Shown: positions 1 through 11,113, counted from the stretch's first letter. The stretch is DNA of 64,000 nucleotides from Celerinatantimonas diazotrophica (GCF_004339545.1 NZ_SMGD01000017.1:124001-188000), one strand, 5' to 3'. The notes: a model not told the origin generated them from the letters alone. Program-made: numbers and translations.

Positions 1-184
1 CTGAATCGTCACCAAATAGTGGTCCCCAAAATAGCTCGCACAATTGTGTAACCACAATCACATTAATTCATTAGAAAAATTTGGTCAAATATTGATACCA
101 AGGAATGTTGTGAGTAATGACTCTAGCAAAAAAAGGGACATAAACGTTTTAGAAGAGGCAGTATATCGATGAGTCGATAAATAA

Positions 185-209
185 AGGCCAGAGAATGATG
201 CTCTGGCCT
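185..209 (-). terminator. Rho-independent terminator of gor
   Basis: A 9-bp perfect stem (AGGCCAGAG/CTCTGGCCT) with a 7-nt loop lies just past the gor stop. On the minus strand it is followed by a T-rich tail (TTTATTTAT), which suits termination of gor. Confidence 0.7.
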
Positions 210-252
210 ATCAGCTTTTCTACAGTACGAACGTGTGTAGGTGGGTTTTACA

Positions 253-1614
253 TTACCTCATAGTCACGAACTCTTCGGCGCTGGTCGGGTGAATGGCGAC
301 ACAGCTATCAAAATCGGCTTTGGTTGCCCCCATTTTCATGGCAACGCCAAAGCCTTGGAGAATTTCATCCATGCCTAAGCCAATGCCATGTAAGCCAACG
401 ACTTTCTCATCTTCACCGACACAGATCAGTTTCATTTTGGTCGCTTGGCGATGGCTGGTTACGGCGGTGTACATGGCCGCAAAGCTAGAGGTATAGACTT
501 TGACGTTGTCATCGCCATATGTTTCTCGAGCTTGGGGTTCACTAAGGCCAATGGTTCCGATTGGGGGGTGACTAAAAACCACCGTCGGGACTAGGTTGTA
601 GTCCATTTTCGCGGTGGGTTTGTTATTGAATAGGCGCTCGCTGAGCAATCGTCCGGCCTTGACTGCCACAGGGGTAAGTTCAATTTCACCAATCACATCT
701 CCCAAAGCATAAATGCCATCGGTTGCCGTGTTGGAGTACTCATCAACCTTGATAAAGCCACTTTCATCGGTTTGAACGCCGGCGATGTCAAGGTTGAGTT
801 GGTCGGTATTCGGTTCGCGGCCAATGGCCCAGATCACGCAGTCTACATTTAGACTATTCCCGTTTTCAAAGGTTAATGTCAGGCTGCCATCAGACTGTTT
901 TTCCAGTTTTTCCGGGATGCTATGGGTATGTAATGTTGGGCCTTCTTCCGCCATGATCTCAACGAGTGTTTCATAGAGCAGAGGTTCAAAATTACGCAGT
1001 GGTGCATGTTTGCGCACCGCCAGATGCACTTCACTGCCCAACCCATGTAAAACGCCGGCTAATTCTACGGCGATATATCCCGCACCGACGACAGCGACGC
1101 GTTTGGGCTGTTCATTGAGGGCAAAAAAGCCATCAGAGGTAATGCCGTACTCGACACCCGGTACGTTCGGAAGTTGTGGCCGTCCACCGGTGGCGATCAG
1201 GATATGTTTAGCGCGATACAGTTGGCCATTCACATCTAATGTATGGGTATCGACAAACTTGGCAAAGCCATTGATTCGCTCAACGCCGTTGTTGTCAAAA
1301 CCGCGTTGGTAGGAGCCGTGAATACGGTCAATGTATGCCTGGCGGTTTTTCACTAAGGTTGACCAATGAAACTGATTCAAGGTGGCATCAAAGCCATAAT
1401 CTGTCCCGTATTTGGTAATCGCTTCGGCTACCTGAGAGCCAAACCACATCACTTTTTTAGGCACACAACCGACATTGACACAGGTACCGCCAACTTCATT
1501 GGCTTCGATGATTCCGACTTTTTGACCATACATTGCGGCTCGGTTTGCCGAGGCAATACCACCGCTTCCAGCGCCAATACATAAATAGTCATACTCATGG
1601 ACAGACTGTGTCAT
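253..1614 (-). CDS. gor: Glutathione reductase (NADPH)
   Basis: Reduces glutathione disulfide with NADPH in the cytoplasm, keeping the thiol pool reduced. The 453-aa protein follows the E. coli Gor sequence along its whole length. It has an N-terminal FAD motif GAGSGG (residues 14-19), the redox-active pair in GGTCVNVGC (C45, C50), the NADPH-domain motif [11 protein letters not shown], and the C-terminal HPTSAEEF with the active-site His-Glu pair of the partner subunit. An upstream in-frame ATG at 1674 would add 20 residues, but AGGAGA sits about 8 nt before the ATG at 1614 and homologues start there. Transcribed divergently from prlC, an association also seen near E. coli gor. Confidence 0.97.
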   Translation of the reverse strand: MTQSVHEYDYLCIGAGSGGIASANRAAMYGQKVGIIEANEVGGTCVNVGCVPKKVMWFGSQVAEAITKYGTDYGFDATLNQFHWSTLVKNRQAYIDRIHGSYQRGFDNNGVERINGFAKFVDTHTLDVNGQLYRAKHILIATGGRPQLPNVPGVEYGITSDGFFALNEQPKRVAVVGAGYIAVELAGVLHGLGSEVHLAVRKHAPLRNFEPLLYETLVEIMAEEGPTLHTHSIPEKLEKQSDGSLTLTFENGNSLNVDCVIWAIGREPNTDQLNLDIAGVQTDESGFIKVDEYSNTATDGIYALGDVIGEIELTPVAVKAGRLLSERLFNNKPTAKMDYNLVPTVVFSHPPIGTIGLSEPQARETYGDDNVKVYTSSFAAMYTAVTSHRQATKMKLICVGEDEKVVGLHGIGLGMDEILQGFGVAMKMGATKADFDSCVAIHPTSAEEFVTMR

Positions 1615-1754
1615 GGAGTTCTCTCCTGATAATAAGTTTGGTTTTAAATACCCTTGAGTATAACGAGAACTCATCGGCAGATCATATGGTTCTTGGTAAA
1701 TTGATTTATCGGGTAAACCGATTAATTAAATCGTTTTAACTTCCCCCGTAAACA

Positions 1755-1783
1755 GTTGATTTACGCCTCGGTTACCCCCATAT
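1755..1783 (+). promoter_or_regulatory. Candidate sigma-32 promoter of prlC
   Basis: GTTGATT at 1755-1761, a 14-nt spacer, then CCCCATAT at 1776-1783. The -10 is a full match to the heat-shock consensus CCCCATNT and the spacer is ideal; the -35 matches CTTGAAA only at its TTGA core. It lies 45 bp before the prlC start. E. coli prlC is a known heat-shock gene, so the site makes sense. Confidence 0.6.
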
Positions 1784-1828
1784 TTGAGTCATTAACTATA
1801 AAATCCCGCCGAATATAAAGGAGTTGGT

Positions 1829-3862
1829 ATGTCCAATCCGCTTTTAGAAGCAAAAGGGTTACCCCCGTTTTCACAGATCCGTCCTGAACATGTGAAACCT
1901 GCTGTCGAACAGGTGATTAAAGACTATCGCAATGTCGTTGAAAAAGTGGTCGCTAACAACCATTACAGCTGGGAAAATTTTATTTCGCCATTGACGGAAG
2001 TTTCTGACCGATTGAGTAAAATTTGGTCGCCTGTGAGCCATTTGAATTCGGTGATGAACTCGGAGCCACTGCGTGAAGCTTATGAGAGCTGTTTACCACT
2101 GTTATCTGAATTAAGTACTTATTTAGGCCAGCATGCAGGGCTTTATAAAGCATATCAGTCTCTTAAAGAGAGTGAAGAATTTGCAACTTATTCCAAAGCA
2201 CAACAAAAAACGATTACTGACTCGCTGCGTGATTTTGAATTATCCGGGATAGGGTTAGCAGCCGATAAACAAAAACGGTTTGGTGAAATTAGCCAGCGTT
2301 TATCTGAGTTGGCATCTAAATTTTCTAATCAAGTTTTGGATGCGACCCATGCTTGGTTTAAACATGTGACAGATAAAGAGGACTTGGCTGGGTTGCCAGA
2401 GTCGGCACTTGAGGCTGCGGCACACGTAGCGAAAACCAAAGAGCTCGACGGTTGGGTGTTGACGCTAGATATCCCAAGTTATCTGCCAGTGATGACTTAT
2501 GCCGATAATCGCGCTCTGCGTGAAGAGATGTATCGTGCTTATAGCACCCGTGCCTCTGAGCTGGGGCCGAATGCTGGCGAATTTGATAATACTGAAGTGA
2601 TTAAAGAAACTCTGGCACTGCGCTATGAAAAAGCACAACTGCTTGGTTTTGCTAATTATGCCGAGCTGTCATTAGCCACTAAAATGGCACAGAGTACTGA
2701 GCAAGTGATGGGCTTTTTGCATGATTTAGCTAAACGTTCTAAACCTCAAGGTGAACAAGAACTTGCTGAGCTCAAAGCGTTTACTCGCGAGCATTATGGT
2801 GTTGAAGAACTTGAGGCTTGGGATAATGCTTATTACAGTGAAAAACTCAAGCAGCATAAGTATGCGATTTCCGATGAGCAATTGCGCCCTTATTTCCCCG
2901 AAGATAAGGTTCTCTCTGGATTGTTTGAAACGGTACATCGGCTCTATGGGATTGACGTTCGACCCGGCGACGGCGTTGAGTTATGGCATCCAGAGGTTCG
3001 CTATTTTGAGATCTATGATCAACAGAACCACCTGAGAGCCTCGTTCTATCTGGATTTATATGCGCGTGAACACAAACGCGGTGGAGCTTGGATGGATGAA
3101 TGTCAGGTGCGGCGCAAACTCCCTGATGGGTCAATCCAGCTGCCAGTGGCTTATCTGACCTGTAATTTTAATCGTCCGGTCGGTGATAAACCGGCACTAT
3201 TTACCCATGATGAAGTCCTGACATTGTTCCATGAGTTTGGCCATGGCTTGCATCATATGCTGACGCAGATTGATGTGGCTGATGTCTCTGGCATTAATGG
3301 TGTGGCTTGGGATGCGGTCGAACTGCCAAGTCAATTTATGGAAAACTGGTGCTGGCAGAGTGAAGCGCTGAGCTTTATCTCAGGACATTATCAAAGCGCT
3401 GAGCCACTGCCCGAAGATATGCTGGAAAAATTGCTTGCAGCACGTAACTATCATTCGGCAATGGCGATGCTACGGCAGTTAGAATTTTCCTTGTTTGATT
3501 TTACTTTGCACGCTCAAGACCCTGCAACACTGGGGGTTCAGCAAGTTCTTAATGATGTGCGTGATGAAGTTGCGGTGCTTGATGTGCCTGAATTTAACCG
3601 GTTCCAGAATGGTTTCGGCCATATCTTCGCCGGTGGCTATGCCGCTGGTTATTACAGTTATAAATGGGCTGAAGTGCTCTCCTCAGATGCGTTTTCAATG
3701 TTTGAAGAAAATGGTATTTTTGACGCACAGACGGGCCAATCTTTTTTACATAATATTTTAGAAAAAGGCGGTTCGGAAGAACCCATGCAGCTGTTTAAAA
3801 ACTTCCGCGGTCGTGAGCCTAAAGTGGATGCTTTATTGCGTCACAGCGGCATTCAAGCCTAG
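1829..3862 (+). CDS. prlC: Oligopeptidase A (M3 zinc metallopeptidase)
   Basis: Cytoplasmic metallopeptidase that degrades peptides released by ATP-dependent proteases and cleaved signal peptides. The 677-aa length is close to the usual ~680 of PrlC. The zinc motif HEFGH is at residues 468-472 within LFHEFGHGLHHM; the third ligand Glu is expected about 25-30 residues downstream, in the GVAWDAVELPSQFMENW segment. The rest is the helical M3 fold. AAGGAG stands 7 nt before the ATG. No rsmJ follows, unlike E. coli; the gene ends at its own terminator. A candidate heat-shock promoter lies upstream. Confidence 0.96.
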   Translation: MSNPLLEAKGLPPFSQIRPEHVKPAVEQVIKDYRNVVEKVVANNHYSWENFISPLTEVSDRLSKIWSPVSHLNSVMNSEPLREAYESCLPLLSELSTYLGQHAGLYKAYQSLKESEEFATYSKAQQKTITDSLRDFELSGIGLAADKQKRFGEISQRLSELASKFSNQVLDATHAWFKHVTDKEDLAGLPESALEAAAHVAKTKELDGWVLTLDIPSYLPVMTYADNRALREEMYRAYSTRASELGPNAGEFDNTEVIKETLALRYEKAQLLGFANYAELSLATKMAQSTEQVMGFLHDLAKRSKPQGEQELAELKAFTREHYGVEELEAWDNAYYSEKLKQHKYAISDEQLRPYFPEDKVLSGLFETVHRLYGIDVRPGDGVELWHPEVRYFEIYDQQNHLRASFYLDLYAREHKRGGAWMDECQVRRKLPDGSIQLPVAYLTCNFNRPVGDKPALFTHDEVLTLFHEFGHGLHHMLTQIDVADVSGINGVAWDAVELPSQFMENWCWQSEALSFISGHYQSAEPLPEDMLEKLLAARNYHSAMAMLRQLEFSLFDFTLHAQDPATLGVQQVLNDVRDEVAVLDVPEFNRFQNGFGHIFAGGYAAGYYSYKWAEVLSSDAFSMFEENGIFDAQTGQSFLHNILEKGGSEEPMQLFKNFRGREPKVDALLRHSGIQA

Positions 3863-4263
3863 TCATCTATATGATCTACTGCCATTTGGTAGTAGATCAT
3901 CCTCTATTTATTGTTAATCTCCGCACGTGTCGTTTCTGATAGTTTTTTAGCAAATGAAAAATTAAGAGAGTTGTGCTGATTTTTTGCTCAATACTAGCGG
4001 TAAGCTTCAAATCTTTACTTTTTGTTAAAAACATCAAATTTATTTATCTAAAAATATAGAGGATTGCCCTGTGATATATCCTTGCAGCCACTCTGGGCCA
4101 GTATTCTGCGCTTGCTCCGGTGCACCGGTTTAGGGTAAAAATGCTATTAAGGCAGAGTATTTTAGGATAAAGCTGCCATGACAGGACCCACTATAAATCT
4201 AATGTCCTGCAAATACACAACATCACATCAATATGACTACACAGTGATTATACGGAGAATCAC
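3863..4263. other. Intergenic region upstream of livJ
   Basis: 401 nt without a credible ORF. It holds the prlC terminator at its left end and an AT-rich stretch (4010-4065) that is the likely promoter/regulator zone for the liv operon. The 12-bp perfect palindrome CCGGTGCACCGG is at 4117-4128. No clear -35/-10 pair could be chosen. Confidence 0.5.
3871..3900 (+). terminator. Terminator of prlC
   Basis: A 13-bp stem (ATGATCTACTGCC with GGTAGTAGATCAT, one G-T pair) and a 4-nt loop lie 8 nt after the prlC stop, followed by the T-rich CCTCTATTTATTG. Confidence 0.65.
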
Positions 4264-5382
4264 ATGAAAAAATGGACTTATTCAACAGCTGCTCTGGCTG
4301 TTTCTTTGGCTATGTTTGGATGCACCTCATACGCGAATGCCGCTGATACCATTAAGATTGCTGTTGTCGGACCCGAAACTGGGCCTGTTGCACAATACGG
4401 TGATATGGAATTTAACGGGGCTCATGCCGCGATTGAAATGATTAATAAAGAGGGCGGTATCGACGGTAAAAAACTTGAAGAAGTGGATTACGACGATGCT
4501 TGCGAACCCAAACAGGCCGTTGCTGTTGCAAACCGAGTTGTGAATGATGATATTCATTTCGTGGTTGGTCATCTGTGTTCTAGCGCGACTCAGCCTGCCT
4601 CTGACGTCTACGAGGATGAAGGTATTTTGATGGTAACTCCCGCATCGACAAGTCCAGCAATTACGACGCGTGGCTATCAGATGATCTTTCGGACCATCGG
4701 CTTAGATAGTGATCAGGGGCCAACGGCGGGTAAATATATCATTGAACATATCAAACCTAAGCGGGTCGCGATTGTTCATGATAAACAGCAATATGGTGAA
4801 GGGATTGCCACGGCCGTTAAGGCAAGTTTGGACAAAGCGGGTGTGAAAGTAGTTTCCTTTGATGGGATCACCAGTGGTACCAAAGACTTTTCTGCACTGA
4901 TCGCCAAACTCAAACAGGAAAAAGCCGATTTTGTCTATTATGGTGGTTACCATCCTGAGTTAGGTTTAATCCTCCGTCAATCGGCTGAAAAAGGCTTTAA
5001 AGCACAATTTATGGGGCCTGAAGGGGTTGGGAATAAAGACTTGTCCGCCATCGCCGGGAAAGCCTCAGAAGGATTGATTGTCACATTGCCGAAAAAATAC
5101 GATAAATCTCCTGAAAACGCCAAAATCGTGCAATTGCTGCAAAGCGAAGGCAAAGATCCAAGCGGCCCATTTGTCTGGACTTCTTATGCTGCGGTACAAA
5201 CGATCGCAAGTGCGATCAAAGCGAAAGGCGATGACCCTGAAGCCGCGGCCGATTATCTGCGCTCTCACAGCGTTAAAACGGTGATGGGACCTTTGAGTTG
5301 GAACCAAAAAGGGGATCTGAAAGGATTTTCTTTCGGCGTTTTCCGTTGGCATGCTGACGCTACCTCAACCGAACTGCAATAA
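4264..5382 (+). CDS. livJ: Branched-chain amino acid ABC transporter, periplasmic binding protein
   Basis: Captures Leu/Ile/Val in the periplasm and hands them to LivHM. The 372-aa protein follows E. coli LivJ/LivK closely: [17 protein letters not shown], the [19 protein letters not shown] segment, the [12 protein letters not shown] ligand loop with the two Cys that form the conserved disulfide, and VYYGGYHPE. The N-terminus is a signal peptide likely cleaved after ANA. An LAMFGC stretch looks like a weak lipobox, but LivJ family members are soluble. CGGAGA precedes the ATG by 7 nt. It is first in livJHMGF; 130 nt separate it from livH, typical of a highly expressed binding-protein gene. Confidence 0.93.
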   Translation: MKKWTYSTAALAVSLAMFGCTSYANAADTIKIAVVGPETGPVAQYGDMEFNGAHAAIEMINKEGGIDGKKLEEVDYDDACEPKQAVAVANRVVNDDIHFVVGHLCSSATQPASDVYEDEGILMVTPASTSPAITTRGYQMIFRTIGLDSDQGPTAGKYIIEHIKPKRVAIVHDKQQYGEGIATAVKASLDKAGVKVVSFDGITSGTKDFSALIAKLKQEKADFVYYGGYHPELGLILRQSAEKGFKAQFMGPEGVGNKDLSAIAGKASEGLIVTLPKKYDKSPENAKIVQLLQSEGKDPSGPFVWTSYAAVQTIASAIKAKGDDPEAAADYLRSHSVKTVMGPLSWNQKGDLKGFSFGVFRWHADATSTELQ

Positions 5383-5512
5383 GACTTAGCTCAAAAAACT
5401 AGGTTACAAGCAGTTGATTACATTGAGGCTGGTTTGAGCGATTGAGTTCGCTGTGGCATTTTTTGGCGCAAATCCAGCCTCAATCTTAACGTATTGTTCG
5501 TTTGAGGCGGTT

Positions 5513-6439
5513 ATGTCTGAACATTTCTTTTATTTTATTCAACAACTGGTCAATGGGATGACGCTGGGGAGTACTTACGCGTTAATTGCCATTGGTTACA
5601 CCATGGTTTACGGCATTATTGGCATGATCAACTTTGCCCATGGTGAAATTTATATGGTGGGCACTTACATTGCGTTTATAGTGCTCTCGGCTTTGATGAT
5701 GGCCGGTATTGATAATGTGCCGTTGCTGTTTATCGGAGCTTTTGCGATTAGTATGTTGGTGACCAGTGTTTATGGCTGGAGTATTGAGCGCATTGCCTAT
5801 CGCCCGTTGCGTGGTGGTAATCGTTTGATCCCGTTGATTTCGGCGATTGGCATGTCCATTTTTTTGCAGAATCTCGTTCGAACCGCACAGGGGAGCCGTG
5901 ATATTGCATTACCTACATTGGTCAGCGGCGGCTGGGTCATCGGTCCTACGCAAGGATTTCATTTAACGATCTCCTATATGCAAGTGGTGATCTTTGCGGT
6001 CACATTTTTAGCCATGACGATTCTATCGGCTTATATTTCCCGTTCGCGAATGGGGCAGGCGTGCCGCGCTTGCTCTGAAGATTTAGGGATGGCGGCTTTA
6101 CTGGGAATCGATACCCATAAGGTGATTGCGTTTACCTTTGTGGTTGGAGCCGCGTTAGCATCAGTGGCTGGGGTGCTGCTAGGGGTTTATTACGGGGTCG
6201 TGAATCCGTATGTCGGTTTCATTGCTGGGATTAAAGCGTTCACCGCGGCGGTGCTCGGTGGAATTGGTTCTATTCCTGGTGCGGTGCTTGGTGGCATGTT
6301 GCTCGGCATTACCGAAGCATTAACTGCCGGTTACTTAAGCCCTGAATATTCGGATGTCGTTTCATTTTTGCTGTTGTGCTTTGTTCTGTTGTTTATGCCA
6401 ACGGGCATTCTGGGTCATCCGGAGGTTGAAAAAGTATGA
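5513..6439 (+). CDS. livH: Branched-chain amino acid ABC transporter permease
   Basis: Inner-membrane permease pairing with LivM. The 308-aa protein (from the ATG at 5513) matches E. coli LivH from MSE at the start to HPEVEKV at the end and has the typical 8 or so membrane segments. Landmarks are [27 protein letters not shown] and [16 protein letters not shown]. An ATG 60 nt upstream would give a 20-residue extension without homology; GAGGCGG before 5513 and the family start decide against it. It overlaps livM by 4 nt (ATGA). Confidence 0.94.
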   Translation: MSEHFFYFIQQLVNGMTLGSTYALIAIGYTMVYGIIGMINFAHGEIYMVGTYIAFIVLSALMMAGIDNVPLLFIGAFAISMLVTSVYGWSIERIAYRPLRGGNRLIPLISAIGMSIFLQNLVRTAQGSRDIALPTLVSGGWVIGPTQGFHLTISYMQVVIFAVTFLAMTILSAYISRSRMGQACRACSEDLGMAALLGIDTHKVIAFTFVVGAALASVAGVLLGVYYGVVNPYVGFIAGIKAFTAAVLGGIGSIPGAVLGGMLLGITEALTAGYLSPEYSDVVSFLLLCFVLLFMPTGILGHPEVEKV

Positions 6440-7698
6440 CGCATTTAAATGTTAAGTCAGCGCTGATCTCGGTGCTCGTTTTTCTGGTTTTAGCCGGATG
6501 GTTACTCGGAATCCGTCTTGAACAAAATCCGACTGGACTCCTGCTGGCCTGGTCTGATGGCCCTCGCTGGTTATTGCTGGGTATGGGCTGTGTGTTGGTT
6601 TTTTTATTTCAACTGTTTGCCCAACCGCTGCGGCATGGATGGCAACATATCAAACCCCGCAAATCATACAAGGTGCCATCGCCTCAAGAAGCTCCTAAAC
6701 TTTACCGTTATTTAATTAGTTTTTTAGCTGCTGCTGCAATTGTTTGGCCTTTTATTGTCTCACGTGGTGCGGTTGATTTAGCTACGTTAACCTTTATTTA
6801 TGTGATGCTTGGTTTAGGGTTGAATGTCGTGGTCGGCTTGGCTGGATTACTCGATCTAGGTTATGTCGGGTTCTATGCGGTCGGAGCCTACGGTTATGCG
6901 TTGCTCAGCCACTATGCAGGCTTCGGTTTTTGGACTTGTTTGCCCATTGCGGGGGTCTTAGCTGCATTCTTTGGTTTTATATTGGGCTTTCCGGTCTTGC
7001 GTTTGCGGGGCGATTACTTAGCGATTGTGACACTCGGGTTTGGTGAAATTATTCGCATTATGCTCAATAACTTAACCGGACTGACCGGCGGCCCAAATGG
7101 GATTGGAGGCATTCCAAAGCCAAGCTTATTTGGTCTGGAGTTTAGCCGTCATGTTCGTGATGGAGGATGGGATACTTTTGATCATTTCTTTGGCCTGCAT
7201 TATAACTCCGATCATAAAGTGATTTTTTTATATTTGATGGCATTGTTGCTGGTGGTATTTACCTTATTTGTGATTAATCGTCTGCTCAGAATGCCGATTG
7301 GCCGTGCTTGGGAAGCACTGCGCGATGATGAAATTGCCTGTCGCTCATTAGGCTTAAATCCAACGGTCATTAAACTGACGGCCTTTACTATTGGGGCAAG
7401 TTTTGCCGGATTTGCTGGCAGCTTTTTCGCAGCTCGACAGGGCTTTATTAGTCCTGAATCGTTCACTTTTATGGAATCGGCGATCATTCTGGCGATTGTC
7501 GTCTTAGGGGGAATGGGCTCTCAGGTTGGCGTTGTGTTGGCCGCTATTATTATGACGGTGGTGCCAGAGCTGGCGCGTGAATTTAGTGAATATCGGATGG
7601 TTCTATTTGGTTTGATGATGGTATTGATGATGATCTGGCGACCTCAAGGATTATTACCAATGAGCCGTCCTCGCATGGAGCTGAGTGCCGATGAGTAG
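6436..7698 (+). CDS. livM: Branched-chain amino acid ABC transporter permease
   Basis: Second permease of the LIV importer, 420 aa, close to the ~425 of E. coli LivM. Two extra N-terminal membrane segments precede the conserved core starting near residue 115 ([28 protein letters not shown]). This is followed by [21 protein letters not shown] and the coupling region [21 protein letters not shown] that contacts the ATPases. ATGA overlap with livH and a short overlap with livG show translational coupling. Confidence 0.94.
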   Translation: MTHLNVKSALISVLVFLVLAGWLLGIRLEQNPTGLLLAWSDGPRWLLLGMGCVLVFLFQLFAQPLRHGWQHIKPRKSYKVPSPQEAPKLYRYLISFLAAAAIVWPFIVSRGAVDLATLTFIYVMLGLGLNVVVGLAGLLDLGYVGFYAVGAYGYALLSHYAGFGFWTCLPIAGVLAAFFGFILGFPVLRLRGDYLAIVTLGFGEIIRIMLNNLTGLTGGPNGIGGIPKPSLFGLEFSRHVRDGGWDTFDHFFGLHYNSDHKVIFLYLMALLLVVFTLFVINRLLRMPIGRAWEALRDDEIACRSLGLNPTVIKLTAFTIGASFAGFAGSFFAARQGFISPESFTFMESAIILAIVVLGGMGSQVGVVLAAIIMTVVPELAREFSEYRMVLFGLMMVLMMIWRPQGLLPMSRPRMELSADE

Positions 7699-8461
7699 TG
7701 AAAGTTTGTTAAAAGTTACGGACTTGAGCATGCGCTTTGGGGGCTTGCTCGCAGTCGATGGCGTGGCGCTTGAGATTAACCCGCAGCAGGTCGTTTCAAT
7801 TATAGGCCCTAATGGGGCGGGGAAAACGACCGTTTTTAACTGCATTACTGGGTTTTATAAACCCACTGCGGGTGAAATTCTCTTTAATGGCGATGCGGTA
7901 CAAGGTTTACCTGGCTATAAAATTGCTCGAAAAGGGATGGTTCGCACCTTTCAGCATGTGCGTTTGTTTAAAGAGATGACGGCCATTGAAAACTTACTGA
8001 TTGCCCAGCATCATCATCTGAATACCAATCTATTATCGGGATTATTTAAAACACCTAGTTTTCGCTTAAGTGAGAAAAAAGCGCTGGAACAGGCCAAATA
8101 CTGGCTTAAAAAAGTTGATTTACTGGATTACGCCAATCGTTTGGCGGGCAATTTGGCTTATGGTCAACAGCGGCGGCTTGAAATTGCGCGATGTATGGTT
8201 ACCGGACCGCAACTATTGATGTTGGATGAGCCTGCTGCAGGGTTAAACCCGCGAGAAACGGCTGATTTAAATGAGCTAATTGTCGGTTTACGTGAAAATG
8301 AAAAAATATCAGTTGTGCTGATTGAACACGATATGAAACTGGTTATGGATATTTCTGATTATATTTATGTGGTCAATCAGGGGCGGCCTCTGGCCGATGG
8401 GACGCCTGAGGATGTTCGCGCTCATCCTGATGTCATTAAAGCCTATTTGGGAGAATCATAA
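7691..8461 (+). CDS. livG: Branched-chain amino acid ABC transporter ATP-binding protein LivG
   Basis: One of two ATPases that drive LIV uptake at the inner face of the membrane. Walker A GPNGAGKT at residues 39-46, signature [15 protein letters not shown], Walker [14 protein letters not shown] and the switch His in LLIEHD-type IEHDMKLV. About 256 aa. Starts are possible at GTG 7685 and ATG 7691; GGAG at 7677-7680 is 10 nt from the ATG and 4 nt from the GTG, and homologues start MS, so the ATG is preferred. It overlaps the end of livM and shares TAATG with livF. Confidence 0.93.
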   Translation: MSSESLLKVTDLSMRFGGLLAVDGVALEINPQQVVSIIGPNGAGKTTVFNCITGFYKPTAGEILFNGDAVQGLPGYKIARKGMVRTFQHVRLFKEMTAIENLLIAQHHHLNTNLLSGLFKTPSFRLSEKKALEQAKYWLKKVDLLDYANRLAGNLAYGQQRRLEIARCMVTGPQLLMLDEPAAGLNPRETADLNELIVGLRENEKISVVLIEHDMKLVMDISDYIYVVNQGRPLADGTPEDVRAHPDVIKAYLGES

Positions 8462-9168
8462 TGAGTATGCTGAGATTTACGAATGTATCGACTCATTATG
8501 GACAAATTCGGGCGTTAGATGATGTGTCATTGCATGTTGAAGAAGGTGAAATTGTCAGCTTGATCGGTGCCAATGGCGCTGGGAAAACCACGTTATTGAT
8601 GACCTTGTGTGGCGATCCGAGAGCCACTAGCGGTGATATTTTTCTGGGTGAGCGCAACATAACTCATCAGCAAACGGCTGAAATCATGCGTTCTCAAGTG
8701 GCGATTGTGCCTGAAGGTCGACGCATATTTTCGCGGTTAACGGTCGAAGAAAACCTCTATATGGGGGCATTTTTTGCCACTGTGAGTGAAAAGCAGGAAC
8801 TCATGCATCAGATGTTTGATCTCTTCCCCCGATTGCAAGAGCGACGCTCGCAGCGTGCGGGAACAATGTCTGGAGGTGAACAGCAGATGCTGGCTGTGGC
8901 TCGGGCATTGATGAGTCAGCCTAAATTGTTGCTATTGGATGAGCCGTCTTTGGGGCTTGCCCCTATTATCATTGCGCAGATTTTTGAAACGATTGAAAAG
9001 CTACGCAAAGATGGGATGACCATATTCTTGGTCGAACAAAATGCGAATCAAGCCTTGAAACTCGCCGATCGTGGTTATGTCTTAGAAAATGGCCGAATCG
9101 TTTTAGAAGATACCGGGGCGAGGTTGTTAAGTAATCCTCAAGTACAAAACGCCTATTTGGGCGGTTAA
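8461..9168 (+). CDS. livF: Branched-chain amino acid ABC transporter ATP-binding protein LivF
   Basis: Second ATPase of the LIV importer, 235 aa, as in E. coli (237). Walker A GANGAGKTT, signature TMSGGEQQMLAVARAL, Walker B LLLLDEPSLGLAP, switch motif VEQNANQAL and the family-typical C-terminus NAYLGG. Start ATG overlaps the livG stop by one base. Last gene of the operon, followed by a hairpin. Confidence 0.94.
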   Translation: MSMLRFTNVSTHYGQIRALDDVSLHVEEGEIVSLIGANGAGKTTLLMTLCGDPRATSGDIFLGERNITHQQTAEIMRSQVAIVPEGRRIFSRLTVEENLYMGAFFATVSEKQELMHQMFDLFPRLQERRSQRAGTMSGGEQQMLAVARALMSQPKLLLLDEPSLGLAPIIIAQIFETIEKLRKDGMTIFLVEQNANQALKLADRGYVLENGRIVLEDTGARLLSNPQVQNAYLGG

Positions 9169-9572
9169 TATAGCGTTACGAATACGGAGTAAAAACCGGA
9201 GTTTATATAGGCTCCGGCGATTTGTTTAGCGCAAAAATTTTTCATGTTTTGTGATTCACTAATAAGCTATATAGTTCTTTGTTTATTAGGAATTTTTGTG
9301 ATTTTAAAAAGGGCTGATTATTTTTATAGCAGTTCCTTTGATACACCACTCTATAGATATACCTATAGATATGCGATTGGTTAGTCGGTATGATGCCGTT
9401 GGTTAAATTAATAGCTTGTTATTTCGGGCTATTTAGGACGCTTTTCTAATTAGATGGAGCTTTACTCTAATTTAGAAAATAAAAAATTAAGAAATAAATG
9501 GATTAAAAGATCAATTTGCATCATTTACCGGATGACCCTCCATCTGGATAGGGATGTTGGTGAGAGATATAT
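9169..9572. other. Intergenic region livF to DUF945-like gene
   Basis: 404 AT-rich nt with no credible ORF. Apart from the livF hairpin it holds a short tandem repeat, CTATAGATAT twice around 9351-9373. The promoter of the next gene is presumably here, but no convincing -35/-10 pair was found. Confidence 0.4.
9196..9217 (+). terminator. Candidate terminator of livJHMGF
   Basis: A 6-bp GC stem (CCGGAG/CTCCGG) with a 10-nt loop lies 28 nt after livF, followed by CGATTTGTTT. The stem is short, so the assignment is moderate. Confidence 0.5.
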
Positions 9573-11054
9573 ATGAATAAAAAAGTTACTATATCGGCAG
9601 CGGTTGTTGTCGTTGTTGCAGCAGGGCTAGTTGCAGCGCCTTATGTTGTTAAATCAATCGCTAAATCTAAGTTGACTAATATTCAAGTTCCGAAAAACAT
9701 TGCGGATAATTTAGCTAAACGTGGGTTAACCGGTGAAATAAAAGATGTCAGCTATGAAGATCATGGTTTAACGGCTGATACAGTTACTCGCGTGATGATT
9801 CACAGTATCGATCATCCAAGTGATTCTCTGTGCTTTGATATTAGCAGTAAACTCGATTTTGGGTATAGCACGGTTTTCTCGGGTAATTTAGCGAAAGTTG
9901 ATTCGAAATTATTGGCTAAATCACAAGATCCAAAATGTGGATTTGTCGATAACCCTCTATTTAAAAATAAACCTGGTGTAAATGAGCTGTTTAGCGAGCT
10001 ATTTAAAGGTGGCTCTCCGATTACTTCAAGCTCTGTTTTGGGATGGTCAGGGGATGTGAATCAGGGCACTATTAACATTGCTCCTCGTACGATTCATGAA
10101 CCGAATAAGGATGAGGGGCAAGGTGATGTGTTTGAAATTAAAGCCGCTCAGCTGATGTTCCATTTCAATTCTGCACACGATAAATTACAAAGTAAATTCC
10201 ACTGGGATGGTTTCCATTACCAAGATTATAGAGCCAGTGCTCCAGGGAAGGTTAGGACTGATTTTTCTCTGGGTGCGGTTGATTCTAAATCAAATCAAAG
10301 TCTTGTCAGTGGCACTAAATATGTGTGGGTTGGTTCCAATTCTATCCACATTGCACCGACTAAATTGGTCAAGGCAGACTATTCAGGTAATGATAATACC
10401 TATCAAATTGGTGGCGTTAATGTTGACATGTCCTCAAATACTGAGGGTAAAACATTAACCTCAAAAATAGATTGGAAATTATCCAACGTTGATATCAAAG
10501 GCCATAAGATTGCCGATGGTCAGGCGAATATCACCGCTAGTAATCTTAACATTAAGGCGATGGATAACCTGCTTGCTATCTTTCACGAAGGCAGTGAATT
10601 TGAAAAAGCTCCACGATATCAGAGAGATAAAATTCTCGCCAAGAAATTTTTACCACTCTACCAAGGAATGAAATTCAAATGGGATCCGGTGAAAATTGAT
10701 GATAACGGCAAAGAGATCTCTATTAGTGGCAATGGCACTGTTGGTAAAATTAACCCTAAAATGGTTGATTTATTAGGGTTCCAAGGGATTGTTCTGGGAA
10801 CGGCTAAGAACTTGGTTGCTAATGTGGATATGACTATCGATACGCAAATGGCCAAGAAACTTGCAACTACGGTGATCAGTGTGTTCTCACCTAGTGAACA
10901 AACCACAGAACTTCGGACTCAACGGGCGATGAATGTTGTGACCCGTATGCTACAACGCCAAGTTAACGCTGGCTATTTGAACTACGATGAAGCGACTGAG
11001 CGTTATTCAACGAAGCTGCATGTGGAAAACGGCCAGGTCAAACAGGTTAAATAA
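9573..11054 (+). CDS. DUF945 (YdgA/YihF)-like envelope protein
   Basis: 493 aa. Residues 7-29 form one hydrophobic segment (uncleaved anchor or signal peptide), so the remainder should lie in the periplasm. The long beta-rich body with repeated FSLG/DWKLSNVDIKG-type strands and a C-terminal helix (residues ~420-470) resembles the DUF945 family of E. coli YdgA and YihF, whose function is not settled. Two cysteines near residues 88 and 129 could form a disulfide. GAGAG precedes the ATG. It stands alone and ends at a strong terminator. The family call rests on overall pattern, not on a diagnostic motif. Confidence 0.6.
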   Translation: MNKKVTISAAVVVVVAAGLVAAPYVVKSIAKSKLTNIQVPKNIADNLAKRGLTGEIKDVSYEDHGLTADTVTRVMIHSIDHPSDSLCFDISSKLDFGYSTVFSGNLAKVDSKLLAKSQDPKCGFVDNPLFKNKPGVNELFSELFKGGSPITSSSVLGWSGDVNQGTINIAPRTIHEPNKDEGQGDVFEIKAAQLMFHFNSAHDKLQSKFHWDGFHYQDYRASAPGKVRTDFSLGAVDSKSNQSLVSGTKYVWVGSNSIHIAPTKLVKADYSGNDNTYQIGGVNVDMSSNTEGKTLTSKIDWKLSNVDIKGHKIADGQANITASNLNIKAMDNLLAIFHEGSEFEKAPRYQRDKILAKKFLPLYQGMKFKWDPVKIDDNGKEISISGNGTVGKINPKMVDLLGFQGIVLGTAKNLVANVDMTIDTQMAKKLATTVISVFSPSEQTTELRTQRAMNVVTRMLQRQVNAGYLNYDEATERYSTKLHVENGQVKQVK

Positions 11055-11113
11055 TTGGTGTGACCTCGTTGAGGCATTAAGCGACCACATCGATGGCAAG
11101 TTTTGAGCTAAAA

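Noticed and set aside
1-51. Open frame from base 1 to a stop at 49-51, possible tail of an upstream gene
   Set aside because: Only 16 codons are visible and no homology can be judged; it may be non-coding.
9351-9373. Short tandem repeat CTATAGATAT considered as a repeat array
   Set aside because: Only two copies; not CRISPR-like and not clearly functional.
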